Below are positions 1 to 9,901 of a stretch of DNA of 11,592 nt, piece by piece (the stretch's first letter is position 1; the number at the start of each line of letters is the position of its first letter). Below the pieces are notes generated by a model. It did not search any database and was not told where the DNA came from. It saw only the letters and a list, made by a program, of their open reading frames with translations. The stretch comes from Acephala macrosclerotiorum (lineage: Eukaryota > Ascomycota > Leotiomycetes > Helotiales > Mollisiaceae): assembly GCA_014904845.1 (NCBI GenBank), contig MU119959.1, positions 1 through 11,592 on the forward strand. Reading direction: 5' to 3'. Both the position numbers and the translations under genes were made by a program.

Positions 1-1130
1 TTTTAAAAAATTTATAATTTTTATTTTCTTTTTTAATTTATTATAATTAATATATTTATTAATTATATAATAATTTTATTTTATATAATATTTAATTTTA
101 TATATAATTTTAATATAATTAAATAATAAAATTTTATATATTATAAAAATTAATTAAAATAAAAAAAATTTAAATAATATTTAAATTAATTTTTTTTTAA
201 TTTTTTAATTTTTTAATTTTTTAAAATAATTTTAAATATATTTTTAAATAAAAATATTAAATTATTATTTTTTTATAAAAATAATTATAAAAAAAATATT
301 TTATTTATTTTTTTAATATATTAAAAAGTGTAAAACGTTGGTAAAATTTTAATATAAAAATAAATTACAATTTAAAATAATTTAAATTATTATTCGAATT
401 AAATATTAAAAATTTTAATTATTATTTCGACGATTATTTATAATATATTTTTAATATGTTTTATTGTATTATTTATTTATAAATTATATAAAACGATTAA
501 TTCGAAATAAATACTTATTTTAATAAAAAAAAATTAAAAAACTTTTAAAAAAAAAATTTATTTTTTGTTTGAAAACGTATAATTCGATCGTAATAAAAAA
601 TTTAAAAAAATTTAAATTTATTAAATATATTGAATTTGTTTTTTATAATATATATTTCGATTTATTTAATTTTATTATAATAAAAATAAATAAAATACTT
701 AAATTCGTTTTTTATTATTTTAAAAAAATCGTTTATATTTATATAAATTAATTCGTTAAAATAATTTTTTAAATTAATATAATTTTTATAAAAAGATTTT
801 TTTATTCGTTTTTTAAATATATTTTATAAATATATAATATAAAAATTTTTTAAATTTATATTAAATAGTATTTTTTTTCTTACAAATATAATTAAAATTT
901 AATATTAAATCTTTTATTAAATTAATTTAAGTTTTTTAAACGTTTATTCGAAATATATTATATATATTAAATTTTTATATTATTTTTCAAATTTAAATTT
1001 TTTTTTTTAAAAAACAATTTCTCGTTTTTATAAATTTATATATTATTTCAATTATTAATTTTATTTATTCTTTATTTTTTGATTTATTATATTTATTGTA
1101 TAAGTTCGAAAATAGTGAATTTTATATTTA
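1..1130. other. Gene-free A/T stretch, mixed residual C and G
   Basis: This stretch is almost entirely A and T. The few C and G are mostly in CpG. The rest are scattered and of both kinds: G in the GTG and TTGG around 327-341, near 455-465, 565-572 and 630-640; C near 366, 510, 541 and 880. No reading frame resembles a protein, and TAA dominates every frame. I read it as heavily eroded repeat DNA of the same origin as the rest of the window, but without the clear one-strand bias that starts near 1131. A simple (T6A2) repeat lies within it. Confidence 0.7.
190..224. repeat. Short (TTTTTTAA)n microsatellite
   Basis: About four units of six T followed by two A, period 8, can be read directly; the first unit has nine T. 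It is a simple repeat of a kind common in A/T-only DNA, and I see no function for it. Confidence 0.75.
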
Positions 1131-4100
1131 CGCGTTTATTAAATACTACGATCGATATTAATCTCAATTATATTAAATAATAAAAAATAAATTTTTTATT
1201 TAATTTCAAATTACATTTTTTTAAAAAAATATTAAAAAAACAATTATATTTTTCTATTACTTATTATTAATTTACAAAATAAAAAAACGAATATTACAAA
1301 TATAATATCGAAAATTATTAATAATTAATTCGATATTTTTAAATACAAATAAAAATATAATAATAAATATATTATATATTCGTACAAATAATAAATAAAT
1401 TTATATTTTTATATATTAACGCAAAATATTGAATTTTTATATACGATTTTAATAATAAAATCGTCGATATATTATCGATTTTTTTTATTTATAATTATTA
1501 ATAAAATTAATTTCGTTTTTATTCGCATTAAAAAATATTTTAATATATATATTATTTTTTATTATTTTTTCGAAATTTAAATTGATTAATTTTATAAATA
1601 TTATAAAAATCTTTAAAAACTTAAAAATTAATTTATAATTTATTAAAATTTATCGATTTTTTATTTGAGAAAACTTTTTATAAAAAGTATTTTAATTATT
1701 TTTTATAATTTTATTAATAAAATTAAAAACGTTAATAAATACAAAAATCGATAATTATTTATTATAATTCTATTAATCGTTTTTTTCGAACGATTTAAAT
1801 TTTTCGTTTTTAAATAAAAATTTATAAACGAATTAATAATTTTATATTAAAAAAATTTCTTATTATCGTTTTTACGCGCATTAAATAAATATTTTATTCG
1901 TTAAATTTTATTATTCGAAATTTTTTTATTATATAAAAAATTCTCGAAATTATTAAACGAATAATATACGTAAATATTATTAAAAAACTAAAAACTTAAA
2001 TTAATTATACAATTTTTAACGTTTTTATAATATTTTATTTTTTAATAAAAAAATAATTAATAAATACTTTTAATATTATTTCTAAAAAGTTTTTATATAA
2101 ATTTAAATACGATCGATTAATTATTGCGTATTTTACTATAAAATCGATTTTACTACTAAAAAACTATATAAATAATTTCGTTTTTAATTTTAATTCGTTT
2201 TTTTTTATTTAATATTAATAAATTAATTAAATTTATTATTAAAAAATCGTCAATTAAAAAATATAATTCAAAATATTAAAACTATTATAATAAAACGAAA
2301 TATATTAAATTTGCTTATTATAATTATTATAATACTCGATTCGATTTATTAAAAAAATAAATTTAAATTCGAAATACGTATTTACAATTCGTGTTTTTAA
2401 TTTCTTATATAATCTTTTTATACATATAAAAAGTTTTTAATTTTTTTTATATTTTTTATCGAATGTATATTCAATTATATTTCTTAATACGATTAATACG
2501 TTAAATTTATTAAAAAATAATTTAATATTATTCGCAAAATTAAAAACAAATAATATTATAACGCGAATACAATACGAGAAATTTCATAAAACATTTAAAT
2601 TAAAAATATATTAATAAAATTAATAAAATTACAATTTTAAATATAAAATTTAAAAATATACGTTTTTTTTTTTTCTTTCTATTATTACTCGTACTAAAAA
2701 TAAAATTACAATTTATAAAAAAATCGAATTCAATTAAACTATTAATAAACGAAACGTAATAAATAAATAAAAATTAAATTTTATAAATTTCTTATAAAAA
2801 ACATTATTAATTATTAATAATATATTTAATTTTTTAAAAATAAATATAAACAAAAATAAATTTTTAATTATTAATTAATAAATAAAAACTTTTATTAATA
2901 TTATAATAATTATTATAATTTAAAATTCTAAAAACGAAATTTATTAATTTATTAAATTAATATAATTAAAATTTCGTTTTATTATATTATATTATTATAC
3001 GTATATAATATAATAAAAATTAACGTAATTTGCGTTTAAAAACTATAAATGAAACTTTTATTAAAAATTTAAATCTATTTAAATTACAATTATTACATAT
3101 TAATCGATTTATAAAATAATTTTAATAAAATTAAAATCGATTTTAAAAAATTTCGCGTTTTAATTTATATTAAAAAAAGCCAATTTTTATATATAATAAT
3201 AATACTCAATAAAAAATAAAAATATACTTTAATTAAATATTAATAATTTTTTTATTTTTAATATTTATAAATAATCGAAAATAAATAAAAATACTAAATT
3301 GTATAATACATTTTATTTTATTATATAAATATTTTATTAAAAACGATTTTAATATATATTATAATATATTCGAATTAAAAATTATTATTTTTTATTTTAA
3401 AAAAAACTTATAAAATAAATTATATTAAAATATCGAAAAAATTTATATAAAATATTAAATACGTACTCGATTTTATATTTTTTAATATTTTTTTTATAAA
3501 TACAATTATTAAATTAAATTTATATAACGATTTAAATTACGAAATACAAATTATAATAATTTTTAATCGAAATAAAATCCAATTAAAATAATTTTATTAT
3601 TAAATTACAAAAATAAATTTTTTAAAATTTATTAAATTAATAAAAATTAAAATAATTCGATTTTTCAATTTTTAATAAATTTAAATATTCGTTTAAATCG
3701 ACAAATAAATACGAAAACGTATATAATAAATATTTATAATTATATATTTCAAATAATAAAATTATTCGCGAAATTAAATTTTTTTTTTTTAATCGTATAA
3801 AATACGAAACGAAATTATTAAAAATATACTATTAATAAAATTAAAACAAATAAAAATTTGTATAAAATTATTAATTAATATAAATTAATATTAAATTTAA
3901 ATTTTTTTTTTATTAAAAATAAATAATATTATAATCGAAAATATAATAAAAAAAAATAAAAACGTTTTAAATTAAATTTTTTAATTGATTTAATATAAAC
4001 GATAATTTAAATTATAATTTTTTAAAAAAATTAAAACAATAAAATTTTTTTTTATTAAAATATTATAATTTCTTTAAAAAAAATTTATAAGAGTAAAAAT

Positions 4101-4149
4101 TATTAGAACAAAATAAATAAAAATAAAAAAAGTAAAAACAATTTTCTTT
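1131..4149. other. RIP-like eroded block, minus-strand C lost
   Basis: No gene is visible over about 3 kb. In the hand-counted sample 2521-2820 there are 9 CpG, 15 C outside CpG (9 CpA, 6 CpT, 0 CpC) and only 1 G outside CpG. The plus strand therefore still carries CpA and CpT, while the minus strand has lost nearly every C outside CpG. CpG in that sample is about 11 times the value expected from its C and G counts. RIP of duplicated DNA in ascomycete fungi is the best known process giving such C-to-T erosion, and strand-biased runs of mutation are a known feature of it. The ancestral sequence is probably a transposon or another duplicated element, but no protein motif survives that I can recognise. 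Confidence 0.72.
2985..3015. repeat. A/T-rich inverted repeat around TATAC/GTATA
   Basis: The axis lies between 3000 and 3001. Five perfect pairs (TATAC/GTATA) are followed, after one unpaired T at 2995, by ten more perfect pairs (2985-2994 with 3006-3015). It could extrude as a small cruciform. With almost only A and T present, such a palindrome may well be chance. Confidence 0.5.
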
Positions 4150-4168
4150 AAAAAAAAAAAAAAAAAAA
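4150..4168. repeat. A19 homopolymer at left edge of the central island
   Basis: Nineteen consecutive A sit exactly where the composition changes from the C-retaining block on the left to the island on the right. It could be a retroelement tail, a slippage tract or chance; nothing visible decides between these. Confidence 0.75.
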
Positions 4169-4379
4169 TATAATAAACGTTTTTAATAATTGTTTGTTTG
4201 ATTTAAAAACTAATATCAATTTTTTTATATATACGTAATATTAATACTTTTTACAATAAGCGATTTTATTCAAATTTAATCAAAGTATTTAAATAGAGCG
4301 ATTTGATTAGTTTATTAAGAAATTTTGTAATAAAAGTACTTTGAAATAATATATAATCGTTTTAATGAAAAACACTAAA

Positions 4380-4456
4380 ATTTCAATTAATATACGATTA
4401 TAATTATAATTTATTAATTAATTTAAATCGTATAAAACTTGTAAATAAATTGAAAT
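4380..4456. repeat. Nested inverted repeats, 9-base and 8-base arms
   Basis: The outer arms are ATTTCAATT at 4380-4388 and AATTGAAAT at 4448-4456. The inner arms are ATACGATT at 4392-4399 and AATCGTAT at 4426-4433. Each pair is perfect, but their axes differ by about five bases, so the stem would be asymmetric. The role is unknown; a folded RNA or a relic terminal repeat are both possible. Confidence 0.45.
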
Positions 4457-4468
4457 TTAATTATATAT

Positions 4469-4489
4469 TTTTAGATTTTAGATTTTAAG
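4469..4489 (+). repeat. Three tandem 7-mers, TTTTAGA type
   Basis: TTTTAGA, TTTTAGA and TTTTAAG follow each other directly and run into the second copy of the 14-base direct repeat. The run is short. It faintly resembles a telomere-type unit, but three copies are too few to claim that. Confidence 0.5.
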
Positions 4490-4499
4490 CGATTTTATT

Positions 4500-4620
4500 A
4501 ATTCGTTATTGCGTTAATTAATAAAATATAATCGTATTTAATTAAAATAACGATTGTAAAACTTTTAAATGTATTTTTATTTTAAGTATTTAAATGTTAA
4601 AATATTATTTTACGATTATA
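4500..4620 (+). repeat. Probable decayed leading copy of the tandem unit
   Basis: Bases 4570-4600 (a GTATTTTTATTTTAAGTATT stretch and its continuation) match the tail of the later units, where TACGTTTTTATTTTAAATATT and similar stretches lie just before the next unit begins. At 4611-4620 the unit junction ACGATTATA precedes CAATTTTCAA, as ATAATTATA does before 5035. The part before about 4565 aligns only loosely, so its left border is uncertain. Confidence 0.4.
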
Positions 4621-5220
4621 CAATTTTCAAAAGAAGTTTTACGAAGTTTTTTTCTAGTAAATATAATTGTAATAATTATTTATAATTAATAGAATTAATT
4701 ATAGTAATTTAATATAAGAAACGAAAGTTTTAAAAAGTATTTTTTTAGAGTATTTTTTTAGTATAAGACTTTATTGAAAGTATGTTTTTGTTTAAAGTTT
4801 TAAAGTTTTTAATTATAAAAATATTTAAAAATCTAATTACGCAATTTTTAAAAGAAGTTTCAAAGAGTCTTTCTTTGGTAAATAATTTTTTATAATTAAT
4901 TGAATCGATTATAGTAATTAAATATAAAACGAGAGTCTTAAAAAGTATTTTTTTAATATAAAGTTCTATAGTAAATACGTTTTTACGTTAGGTATTAAAA
5001 TATTTATTTAATATTAAACATTTTTATAATTATACAATTTTCAAAGAAAAGTTTTAAAAAGTCTTTTTTTAGAATTATATATTAAATAAAGTAATTTAAA
5101 TTGATTAAATCGATCGTAGTAATTTAATATAAAAAACGAAAATTTCAAAAAGTATTTTTTAAAATAAAATTCTATTAAAAATACGTTTTTATTTTAAATA
5201 TTAAAAAACTTATTAATTTA
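4621..5220 (+). repeat. Tandem array of three diverged units, about 190-220 bases
   Basis: The units begin with CAATTTTCAA or CAATTTTTAA at 4621, 4842 and 5035, giving lengths of 221, 193 and about 186. Aligned by eye, each has the same order of blocks: CAATTTTCAA with an AAG-rich AGTTTT/AGTCTTT segment; an AATTGAATCGATTATAGTAA-like segment followed by AATATAAAAAACGA; an AAAAAGTATTTTTTTA segment; then a TTCTATTGAAAATACGTTTTT-like segment ending in AAATATT. Copies differ by substitutions, many of them G/A or C/T, and by small insertions. Unit 1 is longer partly through a 13-base duplication. No open frame runs through the units, so a noncoding minisatellite or satellite relic is the simplest reading. 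The family is not one I recognise. Confidence 0.75.
4736..4761 (+). repeat. Perfect 13-base tandem duplication in unit 1
   Basis: AGTATTTTTTTAG is present twice back to back, at 4736-4748 and 4749-4761. Units 2 and 3 have a single equivalent AAAAAGTATTTTTT segment near 4938 and 5148, so the duplication arose in unit 1 after the array formed. Both copies are still identical, which suggests it is young relative to the divergence between units. Confidence 0.75.
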
Positions 5221-5222
5221 TC

Positions 5223-5244
5223 GATTTTATTATTCGATAAAATC
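5223..5244. repeat. 8-base inverted repeat just after the array
   Basis: GATTTTAT at 5223-5230 and ATAAAATC at 5237-5244 are perfect complements around a six-base loop. It lies between the end of the third tandem unit and the GC-rich segment. It is small and may be chance. Confidence 0.45.
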
Positions 5245-5280
5245 TTAAATTATTAAAATCGAAGACTTTATAGCTTTTTG

Positions 5281-5400
5281 TAGAAATGTTTTTACGAGAC
5301 TTGCAAAACAAAATATACGTCGAATATCGAAAGAAAAAGCTCGTTCGTTATTAGTTCGTTTGCGAATCGTCGAACGAGTTTTTTTTTTTTGAAACGAGAA
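5281..5400. other. GC peak of the window
   Basis: These 120 bases contain 39 G or C (about 33 %), against 7-16 % elsewhere in counted samples. Many are outside CpG (for example GAGAC, TTGCAAAAC, GAAAGAAAAAGC), so this is the least eroded DNA seen. No convincing tRNA cloverleaf or intact pol III B box is visible, and there is no long open frame. It ends in the nested hairpin and T12 run. It may be the conserved end of an element or a small noncoding locus; I do not recognise it. Confidence 0.6.
5335..5390 (+). other. Nested GC-rich hairpin followed by T12
   Basis: The outer stem CTCGTTCG (5340-5347) pairs perfectly with CGAACGAG (5371-5378) and extends outward, after one mismatch, by AAAA with TTTT. 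Inside the loop a second stem TTCG (5355-5358) / CGAA (5363-5366) closes a TTTG tetraloop. Twelve T follow at once (5379-5390). The shape resembles an intrinsic terminator, and a T run also ends RNA polymerase III transcripts, but no transcript can be shown here. It could equally be a transposon end with subterminal inverted repeats. The structure itself is read directly; its role is open. Confidence 0.6.
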
Positions 5401-7150
5401 AAATAATTTTTTTTTAGAATTGATTAAATTATAATTAAATTATTTAAAATTTATTAAAAACAAATTAAATATTTTATTTACGAATTTTTTAATTGATATT
5501 TTAAATATAATTATTTTTTTTTAAATTTAAAAATTAATAAAAAAAATTATATTATTAAAAATAAATAAAAAAAAAAATTTTAATTAAATTTTAATATTTA
5601 ATTATTTTATTTTTTACGTTTCGAAAAAACTGAAAAAAAATAATAATATAACGTATTATTTAAACGATTTTTTTAATAATATTTTCAATTCGTAATATAA
5701 TAAAAAAAAATTAAAAAATTAATAATAAATTTATTAAATTTATTAATTTACAATTTTAAAAACGTATTATTTTAAAATAAATAAATTATTATTTTTATAA
5801 TAAATATATAAAAAACGTTTTAAAAAAATTTTTATTATCGATTTTATATATATTATATTTAATCGAATTATTTAATTAAAATTTTATATTTTAATTTAAA
5901 TATATAAATAATATTTTTTTATATCGCGTTTTATATTTTTTTAATCGTAATATCGAATAATTTACTATAAACGTTTAAAGAGTTTTAATTTATAATAATA
6001 TTAATAAAATTGTATTTATATTCGAAAAAATTAAAATAATTTATATTATTAAAAAAACGTGAAAATTACAATTTAAATTATATTATTAAAAATATAATTC
6101 GATAAAAAATTCAATTTTAAACGTTATATTATTAAATATTCGATTAAAATTCGAAATTTTTTATTTTATATTTATAAATTAATTTATATTACAAATGAAT
6201 TATTAATATTTTTATTTTGATATTTTTATACGATCGAATATTTTTATATATTTTGAACGAGCGAATTTAAAAGTTTTTATATATTATATACGATATTTAA
6301 TTATATTTTTAATAAATTATAATCAAAATTATATAAAAAAAAAATCTATAGAAAAATAATAAATAATAAATAAAAAAAACAATAAAAACTAATAATAAAA
6401 TATTAATAATAAAACTACGATTTTAAATAAAATTTTTATTTTAATTTAAAATATTTTATATAATAATTATTCGAATAATATAAATAAAATCGATATTGTA
6501 ATTGAATACATTTAAATTAAATTCGAATTAATTTATAAATAATCAATTAAAACAATAAATAATTTTTTTTTAAATTATAAAAATTATTCGATTTTTATAA
6601 TTATTTGAAATTTTTAAAACGATTTTTTTAATAGTACTTTCGTTAATTTATTCGTAATTTATTATAATATATAAATATATTTCAATTTTTTTTTTTTAAT
6701 AATTTTTTTACGAATAAAATAATATTAAATATCGATATATTTAATTCGAATATAAAATTGAAATTTTTTCGCAAATATAATAATATTTGTATTTAGATCG
6801 TTGAAATTAATTTATTTAAAAAAAATTTAAAATTAAATTTTTTTTTTAATTATATTCGTTTATTTAATATATTCGATTTTATAAAATAAAAAAAAATCGT
6901 AAATTAACGTTTAATAAACTAATTAATAATTGTCGATTTTATATTAAATACGTAATCGAATATTAATCATTCAATATTACAATTATTAATTCAATTAAAA
7001 TTAGTATAATTTTCAAATAATTAAATCGATTTTCGAAAAATTAAATTTATATTAAATATATTTTAAATATATTAAAAAAAAAATTTATTATTTTTATATA
7101 TATTTTAATCTAATTTAAAATAAATTGATTAACGATTAAAATAATATAAA
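5401..7150. other. Gene-free, almost pure A/T, patchy strand bias
   Basis: The sample 5701-6000 has 22 C or G in 300 bases, most in CpG, with 2 C and 2 G outside CpG. Further on, short patches alternate: C outside CpG dominates near 6320-6420 and 6910-7020, G dominates near 6600-6800. No frame resembles a protein. The pattern fits repeat DNA mutated in several rounds from both strands, between the two long one-sided blocks. Confidence 0.65.
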
Positions 7151-7311
7151 TAAAATCGAATCGCGTATTAAATATAGTGTATATAAAAAAATCGATAATA
7201 AATTAATATATTCGTCGAAAGAAAAATAGTATTTAATAGTTTTTTTTGATTAGAATTAAATAAATTGTTGATTTTATTAAAGTATTGATTATAAAATAAA
7301 TCGATATATTA

Positions 7312-7338
7312 TTATTTTCGAGAATTTTTCGAAAATAA
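7312..7338. repeat. Perfect 10-base inverted repeat
   Basis: TTATTTTCGA (7312-7321) and TCGAAAATAA (7329-7338) are exact reverse complements around a seven-base loop. Both arms include a preserved CpG. It lies in the G-retaining block, with no gene near it to regulate. Confidence 0.5.
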
Positions 7339-9353
7339 ACGATTTATAAAAAACGAAAAAAACGATAAAAACAATTTTAAATAATTTTTATATTTAAATA
7401 AAAATAATATAAATCAAAATTGAATATATAAAAATAAAAATTAAAAGATTTTTTGATAATATTAATATTTTTTCGTGAATTATTAATAATAAAAAGATTG
7501 TCGATATAAATAATAATAATAATATTTTTTCGATAGAAGATAAAAATATTAATATTGAGAGATTTAAAATTTTATTTCGAGAAAAAATTAATAAAAATAT
7601 TATATTATATATGAAATAATTATTTGAAATTATATAAAATTTTATTTAATTTAATAATTTTTGAAATACTATATTTAATAAATAAATTGATATAGATTTT
7701 AATATTGATTTTTTTGTAAAAATTTTTTTTTTTTACATTTATTTAATTTTTTAATTATAAATAATAATAAAAATAAAAATAGTTTTATAATTTATCGATT
7801 TTATTATTAAAATAAAATTTTTATAAAAATCGATTTTTTTTGATTATTTGAAATTACAAATTATTTATTGTATTTTATATTATAATTTTTTTTTTATAAT
7901 ATTATATTTAATTTAAAATATTTATTTTCTAATAAATAATTTATAATTATTTGAATATTTTATTTTTGTTTACGTTTCGTTTTTTATTAAAATTTTTTTT
8001 TTTTTATATTATTGTTTTTTATTGTTTTTATTACGAATAATTTATAATTTGTTTAAATATTTAAAATTCGAAAAATTTATTCGAATTTGTATAATTAAAA
8101 AAATAAAATAAAAAGTATTTATTGTGAAATATAAAATAAATAAAAGAAAAAAAAATTGTATATATCGATAATAAATTTGATATAAAAAAAAATTAAATCG
8201 AAAAAATCGAAAAATTATTAAAAGTATAAATAATTACAAAAAATAATAAAATAATTCGATTTGATATTAAAATTTAATTCGTTTTCAATAAATAAAATAA
8301 GTATAATTTTTTTGAAAATAAAAATATTATAAATATTTTTATTATTTTTCGAATTCGTTTGTTATATCGAATAATATATAATACTTGTTTTTAAATTTTT
8401 TTTCGATTAAATTAAATGAATTTAATTATTGAAAATAAAGAAAATTTAATAAATCGATATAATTAAAAAAATTTAATTATTAAAATTAAAAATAAAAATA
8501 AATAAATCGATTTTATTATTAATATTTAAATTAAATTTCGATTTTTAAATATAATTTTTTATTATTATTTGAAAAAATTGAAATTTTTTAATAAAAAATC
8601 GTTTAATTAAAAAATATTTCGATTAAATTTAATTGAAAAAAATTTATATTAAGAGTTTAATTAGTAGTTTATATAAAAACGATAAAACGATTTAATAATT
8701 GTAAATTGAAAATATAATCGAAAAATAAAAAATTGTTATAAAATAAAAAAATAAATTGATTTAAACGAATTCGATTTTAAATAATTAAAAGTAAACGATA
8801 GTAAAACAATTAATTTTATGTAATCGATAAATTAGTTTTTAATTATTGATCGTTTTTTTTGGCGATTTGAATCGAGTAAAAGTATTGAAATTAGTAAATA
8901 AAATAAAGTAATAAATTTTAATACGAATTTCGACGTTGAAATAAAAATTAGTAATTTGATTAAATTTATAAAATAATTTATAAATTGTTGAAATTTGTAT
9001 TTGTATTTATTTTTTAAAATAAATTTATTTTAAAAAATATATTCAATTTTTTTTAATTAAAATTATTTAAATAAAACGATTATTTAATTTTAAATTTTTA
9101 TATAAATTTTTTTTTTATATTTAATTAAATTTTTTTAAATGATTTTATTTCAATTTTTTTTAATTTTTATTAGAATTGTAATAATAAATAATAAAATTGA
9201 AAATTTTAATATAATTATAATTGAATTTTTTATTGTATTATATTTTGAATAATAATATATTGATTATAAAATAATATAATCGAAAATAGAAATAATACGT
9301 ATATTTAATTATTTTCGATTAAAAATTGAAATTGAGATTATTTTTTTTTAAAA

Positions 9354-9368
9354 TTTTTTTTTTTTTTT
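9354..9368. repeat. T15 homopolymer
   Basis: Fifteen consecutive T, preceded closely by a nine-base T run. It is a simple slippage-prone tract with no evident role. Confidence 0.7.
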
Positions 9369-9810
9369 AAATAATTTAATTAAATCGTTCAAATAAATTA
9401 TTTATTTTTAATAAATATAATTCGATAAATTTTTAATCGATTTCGTTTTTTTTGAAAATTTTATAAAATTTACTAATTATATATTTTTTATTATTATTAT
9501 TTTGTAATCGTTTGATTATTTAATTTTTATTTTAATATTTAAAATAATTTTTAAAATAAATAAAATAATTCGTGATTTTATTTTTAAGTTTAATAATATA
9601 TATTTGTATTAATTTTATTTTATTGTATATAAAAATAATGAAAAATCGATTATTATCGAATTTTTTAACGAAAATTAAATTGATTATATTAAAATAAATT
9701 AATTTTATTAAATGTTTTTTTAATTCGATAAAATAATTATATAATTTTTATTTATTTTTTTGTATAATATATATATTGTAAATATATAATTTGTTTTTAG
9801 ATTTTATTAT

Positions 9811-9837
9811 AAAATCGATTAAAAATTTATCGATTTT
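9811..9837. repeat. Perfect 9-base inverted repeat
   Basis: AAAATCGAT (9811-9819) and ATCGATTTT (9829-9837) are exact reverse complements separated by nine bases. Each arm itself contains the palindrome ATCGAT, a word frequent in this window, so chance is a fair explanation. Confidence 0.45.
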
Positions 9838-9851
9838 TTAAACGTCGAAAT

Positions 9852-9901
9852 AATTTATACGATTATATTAAATAAATTTATTTTAAATGATCGTATAAAT
9901 T
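9852..9901. repeat. 50-base imperfect palindrome
   Basis: The axis lies between 9876 and 9877. Twenty-two of 25 base pairs match. The outer twelve are perfect (AATTTATACGAT at 9852-9863 with ATCGTATAAATT at 9890-9901), the inner seven are perfect, and three mismatches lie between, one of them T opposite G. It has almost no loop, so it would form a cruciform or a long RNA hairpin. It is the longest palindrome I found. Confidence 0.6.

Larger units (their letters stand above)
4257..4499 (+). repeat. Pair of 14-base direct repeats, TAAGCGATTTTATT
   Basis: TAAGCGATTTTATT occurs at 4257-4270 and again at 4486-4499, a spacing of 229 bases. That is close to the 193-221 base period of the tandem array that follows, so the two may be remains of an older, more decayed part of that array. 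The GCG core makes chance identity less likely than for A/T-only words here. The sequence between them is not clearly alignable by eye. Confidence 0.55.
4169..5400. other. Less eroded, repeat-bearing central island
   Basis: Composition differs from both flanks. In 4621-4920 there are 28 G and 9 C outside CpG but only 4 CpG, so CpG excess is about 3-fold against 8- to 11-fold in the flanking samples, and G+C is about 15 %. The G sit mainly in ApG and TpG, the contexts that are stripped in the left block. No reading frame of useful length is visible. The island holds a 14-base direct repeat, inverted repeats, a three-copy tandem repeat and a terminal GC-rich hairpin. It may be unique or low-copy DNA between two RIP-hit elements, or a satellite relic that escaped full mutation. 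The borders are judged by eye, to perhaps 50 bases. Confidence 0.65.

Noticed and set aside
569..751. A 60-codon open frame on the plus strand
   Set aside because: It starts at TTG, not ATG, and its product is almost only K, N, I, F, Y and L, as any A/T-only frame would be. It has no ribosome-binding site, domain or homologue I recognise, so it is a chance opening.
1131..4149. Relic reverse transcriptase or integrase coding region on the minus strand
   Set aside because: Strand-biased retention suggests an old element, but no catalytic motif could be recognised after this much C-to-T change, so I do not name a family.
4469..4489. Interstitial telomere repeat
   Set aside because: Three units of a TTTTAGA type are too few, and no known telomere unit matches without assuming mutation.
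4621..5220. CRISPR array
   Set aside because: The repeats are whole diverged units of 190-220 bases, with no short identical repeats separated by unique spacers and no cas genes.
5259..5378. tRNA-like gene
   Set aside because: I could not fit a cloverleaf or a B box. The TTCG/CGAA elements belong to the nested hairpin instead.
5335..5390. Bacterial intrinsic terminator
   Set aside because: The hairpin with a T run has the right shape, but there is no bacterial gene upstream and the setting looks fungal. It is kept as a structure of unknown role.
4261..8517. The word CGATTTTATT found at 4261, 4490, 5222, 7796 and 8508 as a dispersed motif
   Set aside because: With CpG so enriched and the rest A/T, a 10-base word of this kind is expected several times by chance. 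Only the 14-base pair at 4257 and 4486 was kept.
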